Shown here piece after piece: positions 31,245-42,799 of a stretch of 64,000 nt of DNA (the first letter of the stretch is position 1; the number at the start of each line of letters is the position of its first letter). The notes below the pieces were generated by a model. It made no database searches, was not told the origin of the DNA, and saw nothing but the letters and a program-made list of their open reading frames with translations. Position numbers and translations under genes: made by a program. Source of the DNA: Aotearoamyces nothofagi (taxonomy: Eukaryota; Ascomycota; Leotiomycetes; Leotiales; Tympanidaceae); assembly GCA_015345905.1 (NCBI GenBank), contig JADDTR010000007.1, positions 186,001 to 250,000 of the forward strand, written 5' to 3'.

Positions 31245-31852
31245 TCTGGTTTTAGGTAGTACAATTTGAGACATTTTTAGATATTTGGGAATCTTGTCTA
31301 ACTTCCTAGTCCCTTATCAGGTAGCTGTTAGATCTACTACTAAAAGTTAAGTGTATTCAATGATGTTCACAGCAATGCGGTACGGTGCGAGCTAGCTTAA
31401 ATAAAGCCTATCTAAATATCGAGTTCCGGGCTTCACCCAGAACTTATAACTAGCCAAGGCTGATCCAACACTTTTCAAAACTGCTACCTATGACCCAATG
31501 GCCGTTGCATGAACAATGATACCACAATATGCTTTGGTTTAACCTCAACACACGAACGTCGTACTGGTGTTAGTGGCATCTGTTCTAGAGCAGTCTATGA
31601 ACGACTAAACCGGCTATGGTGCACGCTCTGATCAACTTAAGCATCAATTCAAGAGCTTCAGACAGTCACTGGCAGGATAGGATGCCCCGTATTGAAGTAA
31701 CCCTGTTAGCGTAGAAAGGAACTCGACGAGGAACATGTGACAAGAAATATTTTGACAAAGTTTTGGAGAACCTATGTTTACAACAAGCATCGGTATCTCA
31801 CATAATACACTCTATGAACATCAAGCCCATTGCTTCTCTAGCCTCTACCCAC
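31245..31852. other. Intergenic between convergent HIS4 and MPP-beta genes
   Basis: No gene seen. Frames here are short and unlike known families. Confidence 0.5.
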
Positions 31853-33496
31853 TTATGCGTTCCTGCTCATGTCATTTCGGATTCTGTTATAATCCAGCAT
31901 ACCCTCAATGCTGCCTACAGCACTGATAGCTATATCCTGATCCCACAGTTTCCTTTGCGCAAAGTCCATCACATCCTTCTCTGTGATCTTTGAAACCACT
32001 CTTTCGATCTCCTCCGGGCCCATACGACGTCCAGTGGTGATGATCTGGCGTCCGATGTCCTCCGCGACAGCAGTAGTACCGTCAAGGGACAAGAGGATGG
32101 ATGCCTTTAATTGTGCCTTAGCACGCTCGACTTCGGCCTCAGTGACGTTATATGATAGACGCGACCACTCACGAAGTGTGAAATGGATGAGATCGTCGAC
32201 GGTAGTGAGCTTGTCGGTCACAAGGTAGATTCCCCATAGGCTATGATAGTCAGTAGTTGCTCAGTAAAAAGGAAGAGAATACATACCCAGTATCGCTATA
32301 ACTAGTAGAAAAGCTCATGAAGCTGTTTGCTAGGTCGTTCTTGTGAACGAAAGCGCTAAGTTTGCTTCCCATGTGAGGAGCATTGCCCATTGCCTTGTCC
32401 CAGTTACCAACAATTGCTTGCGTAACCAGAGCAGTGAAATAGTCATCATCCTTCCAGCTGACACCCTCAACAGCAATGGCAATATTGGCAGTTGGGATAG
32501 TATCATCGCGAATGCGAACCTCTGAGCCAACGAATTGAGGCTTTGCTTTCTGTGCTGCAGCGATAGCGGAGGACGCCTTAGAGTATGGCTTGGTTGGGAG
32601 ACCTGAGAAATGCTTCTCTGCGAGCTCAACAAGCTGTGCATGAGGAACACCTCCAGCACCAACAAGGACCATGCGGTCAGCAGTATAGTTAGTCTTAATA
32701 TAGTCGACTAAATCCTCTCGTTGAATGCTCTGGATGTTCTCGGCCGGGCCAAGGATTGTGCGTCCCAGCGGTTGGCCCTGGAAAGCAGTTGCGTGGAGAT
32801 GATCGAAGACAACCTCCTCCAATTGCTTGTCAACCTCTTCGGATTCCCGGAGGATGACATCACGCTCGCGCTCAATTGATGATTGTTCAAGCTTCGAGTT
32901 CTGAAGGATGTCGGAGAGGATGTTGACAGTAGCGGGTACATCGGCGTTGAACGCCTTAGCATAGTATACAGTGTTCTCGCGCTGTGAATTGTAAGCAACC
33001 GCAGATTATCCGTTGAGACGGTCCACTTACGGAGGTGTAGGCGTTTAAGTGTCCACCCATATTTTCAATCTCAAGCTCCAATTGTTGCTGTGTACGGTTG
33101 CTGGTTCCCTACAAAGCCTGTCAGTAACCTAAGCATCCGCGGGCCATCCCAAGTTGACATACCTTGAATGCAAGATGCTCCAAGAAGTGTGCGGTTCCAT
33201 TCGTCTTATCCGTTTCCGCCCGGCTTCCAGCATCAATCCAAACGCCAACAGTCGAAGTCTGAGCCCATGGTGAATGCTCTGTCGCAATCTAAGATAACTG
33301 TCAGCCAATTGACCCATACCGAAGCATCCGTTTCCGCGCATACTGTCAGACCGTTGGTTAACGTTGTGCTCTCGGTCTTCACGCCATGGCTCTTGGTGAC
33401 AGGAGTCGCGAAGCCTCTCTTTAGTGGCGATGCGATGAAAGCTGCACGCTTACTCAAGCCCTGAGTAAGGTTGAGAGCTAGCCGCCGTGATGCCAT
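31853..33496 (-). CDS. mas1: Mitochondrial processing peptidase beta subunit
   Basis: Five exons on the minus strand: 33344-33496, 33163-33288, 33031-33108, 32287-32981 and 31853-32240, 479 residues. The presequence ([20 protein letters not shown]) is Arg-rich. The M16 zinc-protease signature His85-Phe-Leu-Glu88-His89 is intact, which marks the catalytic beta subunit rather than alpha. After splicing, [30 protein letters not shown] and [22 protein letters not shown] are textbook. The C-terminal half has [13 protein letters not shown] and MSRNA. It removes presequences from imported matrix proteins. Head to head with the SDH4 gene across 250 bp. Confidence 0.94.
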
Positions 33497-33607
33497 GGCA
33501 ATTATGATGGGGGATGTTGAGGATGAATTGAGGAAGCTCTTCAGCTATGCAATGTCGTAAACCAGCGTCGGGATTATGGTAGCTTCCATTTCGTCAAGTA
33601 TTTGTAG

Positions 33608-33626
33608 CCAATCACAGCCGACCAAT
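33608..33626 (+). promoter_or_regulatory. Two CCAAT boxes in the MPP-beta / SDH4 divergent promoter
   Basis: CCAAT at 33608-33612 and 33622-33626, 14 bp apart and in the same direction, about midway between the two start codons. In fungi CCAAT boxes bind the Hap/AnCF complex, which controls respiratory and iron-dependent genes. Binding is inference. Confidence 0.5.
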
Positions 33627-33746
33627 TCCTCCTCTAGTAAGCGGCTCTTGGTCCTCGGCTATGATGAGACCATAACTCGGAAGGTTGATGGTCGAGACGG
33701 AACTTCAAACATATCCAGCGCTGTTTGACGATTGATTATAGTAAAC

Positions 33747-34457
33747 ATGGCCTCTATTATCCGTCCTACTCTGCTTAAGCAGGCATCCCTCGCTGCTGCA
33801 TCGAAGCGTGCCTTCTCAAGCAAAGCCACCTCAAACTTCCAAACCGCTATCATCAAGCCCGCCTCGGTTCTGTCGAGGCCGTCGATCCGTAACTCGTTCA
33901 TACAAAATAATATTGGTTCTACCAGAATAGCTACCTTCCATGTGAGTGGTAGACAAGCAATTCTGCCACCTCTACCACGTATGTCTAGAGTCTAGATCCC
34001 TGTGTATGAAATCCTATTCTAACAGTCTCATAGAGTCCATTGAGGGAACCGGTATGCATAATCAAGACCATACTAAAGCTCAAAGTATACTGATATTGCC
34101 GCAGTAAATGATGCAACACAAGTCCTACCCACTGATCCAGGCCATGGCTCATACCACTGGACCTTCGAACGCCTCATCTCCGTCGCTCTTGTCCCCCTCA
34201 CAATCGCGCCCTTCGCAGCCGGCTCAATCAACCCCGCGCTGGACGCCCTTCTTTGCGGCACACTCCTTGTTCACTCACATATCGGGTTCGAGGCCATGAT
34301 AGTCGATTATTTTCCAATGAATCGAGTACCAAAGACAAGAAAGGCTTTGATATGGACTCTTAAACTTGCGACAGTTGGTGTTGCTGTCGGGCTTTACGAG
34401 TTCGAGACGAATGATGTTGGTGCCACAGAGGCCATCAAGAGAATATGGAGGGCGTAA
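33747..34457 (+). CDS. sdh4: Succinate dehydrogenase membrane anchor subunit (SDH4/SdhD)
   Basis: Exons 33747-33978, an 18-nt microexon 34034-34051 (SIEGT) and 34105-34457, 200 residues. The presequence begins MASIIRPTLLKQASLAAASKR. After splicing the mature part reads LPPLPQSIEGTVNDATQVLPTDPGHGSYHWTFERLISVALVPL-type (about 72-115), with the conserved HGSYHWTFER heading the first of three helices; His in LLVHSHIGFEAMIVDYFP is the expected haem/quinone-site region, and the third helix follows KTRKALIW. It anchors complex II in the inner membrane. Confidence 0.92.
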
Positions 34458-35354
34458 AGGTTATCACTTGGAACAAATTGTTTTGGTCGCGTGTACTTAA
34501 TCCAATGTAAGACCGTTTCACATAACATGACTCCAATATCGGAGCATCGCACGGGAGTTTGCAATTACTTGTAAGATGTTATTATTCTGAGTAATAGATC
34601 CATCTTGTAAACAATCTAGCAGTTGGTTCTTGGAATCTTTACCTATTAAATCTCCTTTTGGCCCATTAGCACAAAGCTAGTTAGCAATGAAGCTGTGTTG
34701 CCAAGCTCTCACGACTCCCTTTTCCTCAAAAGTTTTCTCGCAGAAGCCCTTACATTCCTGTATGCCAACTTAGCTAGGAGTCGTCATCACTATTCCCCTC
34801 GTGTATATTTCCAGAAGAGAGTTTCGGATAGACATCCTATCTAGGATCTCTTGGCTGTATAAATTATACATATACCCAGCGCCATATTTCTTCGCAACAC
34901 TCTCTTTGCCTCTTACACGCTTTATCGCCAACAAGAGATGTCGGTTGTGGCATCAGTTGCACACTGGCTGCATAGCACTCTTGCCTATATTTCAAGCCAA
35001 CGTGCTGACAATTCCTTGCTAGTGCTACAGTGAGGCGAGCAGGTGCTGGCCAGATATATGGAGTTCAACAGTCACTTTATACAGTTTCCGAAAGGCAAAG
35101 GGGCTATCGTATCCTTACCCGAAAGATCCTTCAGCCGGATCAAAGATATATTTTTGATAGCAGAAACTAATAGCTCCACCTGAGGTGGTTGCAGAACTAG
35201 AGACTACAGGACTGGTCTACACTGTAACAATATTTGCCGGCCGGACATGTTCAATGCAGAAGACCTAGTGTGCATAGTAAAACTTAAGAGTGAGGTTGCT
35301 ATATCAAACCTCAAAGTGATTACTAAGCTTGAGCAGCTGTTCCTGCGATCAGAT
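34458..35354. other. AT-rich gene-free stretch
   Basis: No supported gene. It begins the roughly 2.2-kb AT-rich interval between SDH4 and D-lactate dehydrogenase that also holds the decayed hydrolase. Confidence 0.55.
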
Positions 35355-35765
35355 CCAAGTAGCTGCCCCAGCACGGAATCCGGCCGTCATGTCATCAATC
35401 GAATTGCTCACCTATATAACACCTATCAATAGCATACACTAATACCAAGAAGAGAAGCCCTACCATGATTAAATCCTTTCCGTTCTCAAATCCCCAGCTC
35501 TTGGCAATATGTAGAATGCCTGCTGGATCTGGCTTCTTGAAGCTCCCGGAGTATTGTTAGCACTTTGGCGTGTTCTAAGCTTGATCATGCCTAATGACTC
35601 TCTCTAGCAAAGAAATTAGGAACACTTGGGATATCTCACAGGAGGCCTAGATGAGCGAGTCACCACAGGATGAAACTCCTTTCCCTCGAGGAACTTCTCA
35701 AGCAAATGAAAAACAGGTATCTCAAAATTCTACCCAGTATTTGAGAGAATCCCCCTTGCAGACCA
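35355..35765 (-). pseudogene. HAD-superfamily hydrolase, decayed copy
   Basis: Three minus-strand blocks line up in order with the fungal HAD-type phosphatase family: NFEIPVFHLLEKFLEGKEFH followed by VVTRSSRPP (about 35655-35735), KPDPAGILHIAKSWGFENGK then DLIMV (about 35462-35535), and SIDDMTAGFRAGAAT (about 35358-35405). The intervals look like old introns: the first still has a GTGAGA donor, a GCTAAC branch-like word and an AG acceptor; the second begins with a GC rather than GT. The N-terminal DxDGT nucleophile part is not recognisable, a TAG replaces a residue just before NFEIP, and the frame ends soon after GAAT. So this is a partial, inactive relic of a host gene. Confidence 0.7.
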
Positions 35766-36709
35766 TTGCACATCCCAAAATTTGTTAAACCACAGGCACC
35801 TTGAAATGCATCCCTGCAGTAGCTTTAGTGATATGGTCATAGATGGCAAGCGAATGTGGACTGGTTGCGACTCATATCCTCTACCATACTCAAAGCCGAG
35901 CTAAGTATATCCTAGGCATGTAGGTGCACGCAGCTTAATAATCGATGCATCCTCAGCAATAGTCTTATCCGTGAAGGCCATGACAGCTATAGCTTTCTGT
36001 TTAGCAACCTATATATGAGAAGATTTCCCGCCGTTTGTAATATCACAGGAGAAGCCTACATTGCTAAAGGATGCAGAGACTCCTTTGTAGGAATGGAGAT
36101 GTTAGCAACAAGTGCCGCTGGTGGGCTCAGAAACGAGGCTTCACTTGTTTAACACATCATGATTCGCGTATCATGCATCGTGTAGGAGGAACTAATTACT
36201 TTAAACAAGTATGAAACTCAATAGTTTAATTAAAATAGGGGCTGAGAATTATAATTTTAATGTCAATAAATATCGTGAATAATTAAATATAGTCATAGGG
36301 GGATAATAGATAATATAATAACCAACGTGACCAGTTTAAAGTCATTATAATTTATCAATAGTTCACTTAATCGAATAAAGTTGAAATAGAATCCTAACCC
36401 TCGATTTCCATGCAACAACAAAATGTATATAAACATTCCACTTGTATATGGAATCTAACATACATTCATTCAAGCCTCCTCCTTCATGGCCAAGTCGTGA
36501 ATATATATTTTAGGAATACTTCACCTCAGTTTTCCCCGGAGGGAGGTGGAGATAGGAGTGTACCATGCCACCCTTTTAACTAGAACTCGTTCCGAAATCA
36601 ATGATAAAGAAGTAATGGCTCGCAATCATATGTATTTCTAAAAGATTACATCTACTCTATAATTCTCTATTTCTAAATCGAGGACTTACATGATTTTATA
36701 ATCATAACC
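35766..36709. other. Strongly AT-rich gene-free stretch
   Basis: 36190-36400 is especially AT-rich with repeated TAATTA/ATAATT words. Fragments such as AIAVMAFTDKTIAEDASII (minus strand, about 35935-35990) look protein-like but I cannot assign them; they could be further decay of the neighbouring relic or of another gene. Confidence 0.5.
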
Positions 36710-38685
36710 TTACCATTTCGATACTTCGCCGGCTTCAGGCTTCTGAACACGCACCACCTTATCGCAGTTAAGCAGACACAGCGGATCAAACGCCAGTTTT
36801 AGCTATTTATCATCAGTCCAAAGCCTATGCACAAGCCTTACAAGATAGATAGATCGACTCACCTTCCTCATTGCATCAACAGTCGTCTCTCCAAGCTCAT
36901 GGTTCAGGTAATCCCGCTTGACCAATCCAACACCATGCTCACCAGTAACTGTACCCTCCATCTCTACTGCTCTCTTTACCATCCGGTGGACGAGTTCCTC
37001 GGCTTGTTGCCGCTGTTTCTCGTTGTACAATAGAATGCCTATTAATGTCAGTAAACATTCATCAAAACTAAGGCGTAGAGTATTCATACTGTGGAAATTG
37101 CCATCACCGACGTGACCGACTATAGCAGCCATCAGTCCACTCTTGGCAAGGTCGTCCTTAGTCTCCCCAATGATGTCAGGCAGCCTGCTAATAGGAACCG
37201 CAACGTCACCGGTCCAAACATGATCAGTGGCATCCTTTCGCATAGCCATGACAGACCACAAAGCCTCTTTCCTGGCACTCCATAATTCAGTCTGCTCTTC
37301 GATAGACTTGGCGAATTCAAAGGTCTTGCTGCCAGAAAATTTCGCAAGCTTCTGGACGATGCTGATTTGCTCCTTAATTGCATGTGGCGTACCAGCAAAT
37401 TTGAAGAACAGAGTCGGCGCCTCGTTCCATTTTTTCTCGGAGCTTCCAGCAGCGTTAATGCACTTCATCTGGACGTCATCCAAAAGCTCAATTGCTGCAA
37501 TTGGTACGCCTTGAGCGACAACCTCTTGGACACACTCAGCTGCCTTTCTCACGCTGGCGAAGCTGCACACAGCTACACTGGTACTTATAGGCTTCGGGGT
37601 GACCTTAAGTATGGCTTCCGTGACAAGACCAAGAGTCCCCTCGCTACCAATGAAGATCTTTGTCAAGTCATAGCCAGCACTACTCTTCCTTGGTCTTTGA
37701 CGTGTCTTAATAACTGTCCCATCCGCTAGCACGACCGTAAGACTGAGCACCCATTCTCTCATTGTGCCATAACGATAAGCGTTGGTGCCGCTGCAACCCG
37801 TTCCAACCATACCACCAATCATGGCGCCCGGTCCTGGGTCTGGAGGGAAAAAGAGATTGCTCTTCGCCAACTCCTCATTCAGTACCTCCCAGCCAAGCGC
37901 GGGCTGGACTACGACATCCATATCATCTTCATGTAACTTCAATATCTTGTTCATCCGGCCAAAGTCGACACATATACCACCTCTCGTAGCAGCGAAGTGG
38001 CCCTCTAAACTTGTACCTCCACAATAAGCAGTCACTGGTATCCTACGCCTGTGACATACCTTCATTATTTGACTGACCTCCTCCGTGGTAGATGGGTACA
38101 CAATGAGGAATGGCTTTTCCGAGTCTTTCCGGATATGCGTTGACCACTCACTGCCCGAATGGTGCTCTATGTCTGCATCTATTGTTGATACATTCTTCTC
38201 TCCTACAATATCTTTGAAATCGCTCCAGGCAGCTTCTAGATTTGACGGCGCAATGTTATGCTTCGGAGGGATTGTGGCGGAGATGGGTGTTGTAGACGCG
38301 GTAGAGGGGGGAGTTGGGCTGAGCGTCCCAAGGTAGTAGCATGATAAAGAGGACGCAAGTACAACTATAGCACCAATTGATTAGCAGAGTCAGAGCAATG
38401 CCGTATGGAGTAATGCATACTGAACGTAATGGCAAAATTCCGGCCCCCTCCGCTCTCTCCCCGTGCTTTCGCATATCGTTGTCTGTCTGCCCGGTCGCGT
38501 TCGGTGCGTACAGCAGTGCTGTCATAGAGTTGGCCTTTAAACGTTCTGCCATCTCCTGCAGGTGGTTTTGAGGTAGACTCAAACCTACGCTGTATCTGCG
38601 TCGCAGATGCCGAGCATCTTGAGGTAGAAGATCTCTGAATGCTTCGTAGAAGGGCGGCGGATGGAGCTACCCTTGGGAAAGACAT
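36710..38685 (-). CDS. dld1: Mitochondrial D-lactate dehydrogenase (cytochrome), FAD-linked
   Basis: Four exons on the minus strand: 38421-38685, 37090-38364, 36863-37038 and 36710-36802, 602 residues. The N-terminus (MSFPRVAPSAALLRSIQRSS) is a presequence, and a hydrophobic segment RNFAITFIVLASSLSCYYLG around 82-101 would anchor it in the inner membrane. The PCMH FAD-binding domain has VYPSTTEEVSQIMKVC, AYCGGTSLEGH, PDPGPGAMIGGMVGTGCSGTNAYRYG and GSEGTLGLVTE; the C-terminal domain has GHVGDGNFH and GEHGVGLVKR. The last exon restores LKLAFDPLCLLNCDKV. It oxidises D-lactate and passes electrons to cytochrome c. Confidence 0.92.
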
Positions 38686-39136
38686 AGTAGTATATATATA
38701 AACGTTTTATGGATATCGTTTTATATACACCCCTAATATGACTACTCTAAGTACGGACTGGTGGTTAGTCCCTTAGGTTGAGATGATGTATTGGACTTAT
38801 AAGTTAGGTACGTACAGCTTATAAACTTAGCCGACCGGCGGAGTTTCGGCGCGGGGCAATTACGCAACAATGATTTCAATGACGGAATCAAAATACTACA
38901 CAAGGCTTCACCTCCCCTGCATGATTTTTTATCTAGCAACTTCAACTTTGAATTAATGATTATGCATACAATGGCCATGGATGCCAACGGCAGAGCCAGC
39001 TATTTAGGCAGCAAAGTTTCTAACAGCATCCTGCTAGCTCGGCCCTTCCATTTTAACGCCATTTTAGTTGCCCCTGATGCCAGCTTTTCCTCCCACATTA
39101 AGATAGCAGAATGCCAATATGTAAGACAGAAAGTAA
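38686..39136. other. Intergenic; promoter of dld1
   Basis: A TATATATATA run at about 38690-38700 sits directly upstream of the dld1 start. No gene seen. Confidence 0.5.
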
Positions 39137-41074
39137 TCAGTCGGTCTTCCAGTGCATCAACTGAACAGCAAATATTGGTTTGACGCCGTTAATAGCTGCT
39201 AGATATGCATCGAGTTCCTCGTCGTGGTCAATCTGCAACGCCAACTCATTGCCATTCTGTTCTTTGACAATACCTTCAAGTCGAACAGGAATGGTGGATG
39301 GGAACTTTGCCGTTGCTAGCTGGCGCAATTCATCTATCGAAACAGAATGGAGCGTGCTCACCCAGAGTCTCAAGTTGGTTTGTATGTCAGAAGCAGGGTG
39401 TAGGCGAAAGTAAACAGCGATGGAACTAGGCGAAGGGGGGAATGCGGCCTGCGCTGCCTGTGCTGTATATTGTTGATCAGCATATTGTTGTTGCTGCTGT
39501 TCGACGAAATGGTCATGGTGATCAAGCAACGACGGGTCATTGGCAGCCGCAAGAAGGAGTGAAGGGTCGATTTGTAGATCGCCATGATCTGCTGTCATCA
39601 AATGACCACCGTTGTGACTGTGGTTGTGAAGTTGAGACTGAGTGTGAGCTTGGGCCTGCGCCTGCGCCTGGGCGTGGGCGGCAGCTTGGACTAGAGCGTC
39701 ATGTGGACCGGGTAGGGGATATGCATCAATATCCTGTTGATCGGCGAATTGATTTAGCGATTGTGCTGCATTGATTGTGAAAGTTGAATCGAATTTCTTC
39801 CTCCTAGTAGGATCCCGCTTCGTCTGGTCATCTCGAAGACGCTTCATAACATCCCTGCAAAGAACCTCCATGGCTTTCACCTTTTCCTGGTGGTTTGGGT
39901 CAGCATCTCCAGGGGCCAGGATGCTCTTGAGAAGATCAGAGTCTTCAATCCACTGTGCTTTAAGTTCTTTCCAGTGCTCGTCCCCTGCTTCAAGTTTACT
40001 CGTAAAGTGGTCCGCTTTCAATGTTTGATAGAATGCGTTACGGATCTGGCGTGACTCCTCTGGATTTACACCAAGGGCATTCTTGGCTTCAGCGATGGTC
40101 ATTCTCCGCTCTAGAGTTCGCATACGCTTCGTGACATCGGTGCAGACCACATCGAGTGCGAGCTTCTTTGCTTCCTGGTTTTCACTGTTGCCCCAAAATA
40201 CTGTCTGCAGATGTGGACTCTCCTGAACCAACCGAGCCTTGACAGCCTCCCACCTCTCCGGCCCAGCGATCGTCTTCTTGATAACATCTGCCTCTTCGCA
40301 GATTCTCTGAAATCGCGCGCGAATATCGCGATACAGAGCACTATCGAGGCTGAGGTAGGCCTTGCTCTCGTCAATTGTAGTCTCGGAAGGAAACCTAGGA
40401 GGTCCTGGAGGATCTGCGGGTAAGCCAGCCCAGCCACGAGTCCGGCGACGACGCTTGCGTGTAGCCCAACGTTCTGCAGATTCTGCTTGGAGTTTTTGGA
40501 GTCGCTCTTGTCTCTTGGCTAGGACTTCTGGACTGAGCTCTGGCGATTCGGCTCTGTCGAGGGGCCGTGATGCGTCGTCCATATCATTACCGTCCATGGC
40601 CTGCCCATCTTCGAACAAGGCTTGCTGCAATTGATCCATAACTTCTTGCTCCGAGTCCCGTTTTCGAGTCTTCATTCCATTGGGGACACGCAGCAGCCAT
40701 CTATTCTTAGCTCGAACCCTCATAAGCTCACGTTCCTTGATATCGAAGCCATCGTCTTCGTTGAGGATGCGAAGCATCTCCCTCTGCGACGTGTTGCGCT
40801 CCCATAGTTCCTTCACGCGCTGAACCAGCTCGGCGTTCTTATGCGCGGGATTTTGCTTCGATGGGAATTCCCATCTTTTGAATTGTGTCTGGAAGGCACG
40901 CTTGCTAGGAAGCTGTCAGTTCAGAAAATGCTACGGTTGCCATACTTGCGTTCTGTACCTTGGTGTGAACTTATGATGTATTTTCATGTACTCCATAATT
41001 TCTTCCAAACTCTTCTTTTCCTCAATATAGAGGCGGTAGCATAGCTCCTCTTTATTCTCCCAGTCGTAAACCAT
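39137..41074 (-). CDS. Clr5-domain protein with duplicated helical module
   Basis: Two exons on the minus strand, 40959-41074 and 39137-40904, 627 residues. Splicing completes the Clr5 domain at residues 1-55 (MVYDWENKEELCYRLYIEEK, FQTQFKRWEFPSKQ), a fungal domain named from the fission-yeast heterochromatin factor Clr5. A basic patch RKRRRRTRGW follows near 175. Two related modules of about 75 residues come next, each reading RxxFQ/Y...W..LKAxxxxDS/ESxxLxxxxW...KK/KVxALxVxCxDVxKRxR. A His/Gln/Ala-rich linker with an (AQ)n run and a QQQQQ run precedes a C-terminal region (VYFRLHPASDIQ..., LQIDHDEELDAYL) that resembles a PB1-like fold. A nuclear role is inferred. Confidence 0.82.
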
Positions 41075-41710
41075 GTTGACGGTGCCTGGTGCACACTCTC
41101 ACCTTCTGTTGACTTGATAGACTCGAATTAATTCTCAATACGGAGGTCCACAGGAGCGCAACCTGAAGCTGCAACATCTGATCTAGATCCACGCTAGCCT
41201 AGCGTGCTTATGCCCCAGACCAGCCTGCTCGTCCACGACATGTCTACCAAACAAGGAGAATATTATTACTTGAGTACGAGATGCAATTGAAAGATGGGGA
41301 TTTGGAGCATAGTACACAAGCTAGTTAAAGATATTAGAGCTTATCAGAATGCTGTCATCTAGAGTGTTCTTTGCAGAGCGAGCAGGGATGTAACAATCAC
41401 GTGCAAAGGTTCAAACAAAGTACTGTTCGAGATCAATTCCCTAGCCATGCCAAAATGCGCAACATCGCTAATAAAAGTATGCAAGAGAAAGCGGTTGCCC
41501 GAGGCTCCCGTTTCCTATGCGAGAATAGAAATGAATCCAAGGAATCCAGCCATCATGCTGTTGTTGGGGGAAGGGGGGTCCTACGTCCAACCAAACGCCT
41601 TGCCAATATGCTAGAATTGTGCACTAAATCATGTTCAAATCCAAGGAACGCCTTCCAAGTTCATAAAGACTATTCAGAGTCTTAGTCTGTTCGTGCTGTG
41701 ATCCCGTCAT
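41075..41710. other. Intergenic upstream of the Clr5 gene
   Basis: No gene seen. One ATCACGTG E-box octamer at 41395-41402. Confidence 0.5.
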
Positions 41711-42799
41711 CTATTGCTTCCTAGACGGCTTGCCCATTCGTAGAAATCGTGTCCGTAGCCACATCATAAATGTAGTCCAAGCGCTATGCGTCTTCTTCTT
41801 GGTGGTAGAGACTCCAGTACGATTGCGTCTTGGCGGATCAAAGTTGTCGGCCGTGTGGGGCGGTGTCTGAAGGGGGACGCTGTTGTATTCGCGACCAATG
41901 AACCTATCCGAAGCTTTCTCTTGGTGATTGGCAAGGTCAGACCTGGATCGTCCAGCCCGGCTACCTTCACTGACTGAAGACTTTCTGTGGCCCTTCTCGA
42001 TCTGTCGAGCCTCCTTCATGTTCTTCCTCTCGAGAGCTTTAATCGCCTCCCTATCAGCTTTCTCATCTTTCAACTGTTCCTTCTCCTCAAACTTGCGACG
42101 AGCTTCTCTTATGGTGTCACCGCGGGATCCACCGCGGGGCCGAGTCTCGACATCACTACGACTTCTAAGGCGAAATCCCGTGTCCATTGAAGAGCGCACG
42201 ACCGAGCTAGGAGACACCGTGTCTGTGGGGCTTGTCATATCGGGTGAGAGCAGGTTTACAGAAAGCAGATTTGACTGTGATGCTCCCTGTGCCAGGCGCG
42301 AGGACGAAAGCGATGTCGTCTGAAGGCGAGGCAACATGCCCGTGCTCACCGGTGTTGTGTGGTTTGAAAGAGTAGACGTGCTGCGTATCGTATGCCGAGG
42401 TTGCCCTCCCTCTTCGGGTAACGCGGGGCTGTCTCTCGAATATTCACTGGCAATGAACGAGCCTTGGTAGGACGGGGTTATAGGTGGTGTGTAGGGTCGA
42501 GGCAGTTGCTGAAATGGGTGCACAAACGACCCAGTCCTAGGGCCACTACCCGTTGTTGTGGTTGAGAATTGTGAGGCACCACTGGCTGAGCGGTTGTGAT
42601 ATGCACGCCTTGGAGTTGGAGTGAATGAGAGATCGTGTGATGAGCGGGAACCAGTCCCATATTCCGAGTAGATGCCAACACCTTGCTCTGTCGAGGGGCG
42701 ATTGAGATCCAACGAATTCTTCTCGCTCTGCGTCGTCAACTTTCTCAAGATCGGCTTCACCTTGGATTTCGACGACGGATGTGCGGAATAGCTCGACAT
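41711..42799 (-). CDS. Conserved fungal hypothetical protein, largely disordered
   Basis: Single exon, 362 residues from MSSYSAHPSSKSKVKPILRK. Ser/Thr/Pro-rich throughout, with TPTP and SP/TP sites that could be phosphorylated. Residues about 235-275 form a charged coiled-coil-like helix (EARRKFEEKEQLKDEKADRE..., ALERKNMKEARQIEKGHRK). The tail has a short Trp-containing amphipathic stretch (AWTTFMMWLRTRFLRM) that could touch membranes. I do not recognise a named family; codon and composition look like a real gene, unlike the repeat-driven frames to its right. Confidence 0.72.
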   Translation of the reverse strand: MSSYSAHPSSKSKVKPILRKLTTQSEKNSLDLNRPSTEQGVGIYSEYGTGSRSSHDLSFTPTPRRAYHNRSASGASQFSTTTTGSGPRTGSFVHPFQQLPRPYTPPITPSYQGSFIASEYSRDSPALPEEGGQPRHTIRSTSTLSNHTTPVSTGMLPRLQTTSLSSSRLAQGASQSNLLSVNLLSPDMTSPTDTVSPSSVVRSSMDTGFRLRSRSDVETRPRGGSRGDTIREARRKFEEKEQLKDEKADREAIKALERKNMKEARQIEKGHRKSSVSEGSRAGRSRSDLANHQEKASDRFIGREYNSVPLQTPPHTADNFDPPRRNRTGVSTTKKKTHSAWTTFMMWLRTRFLRMGKPSRKQ

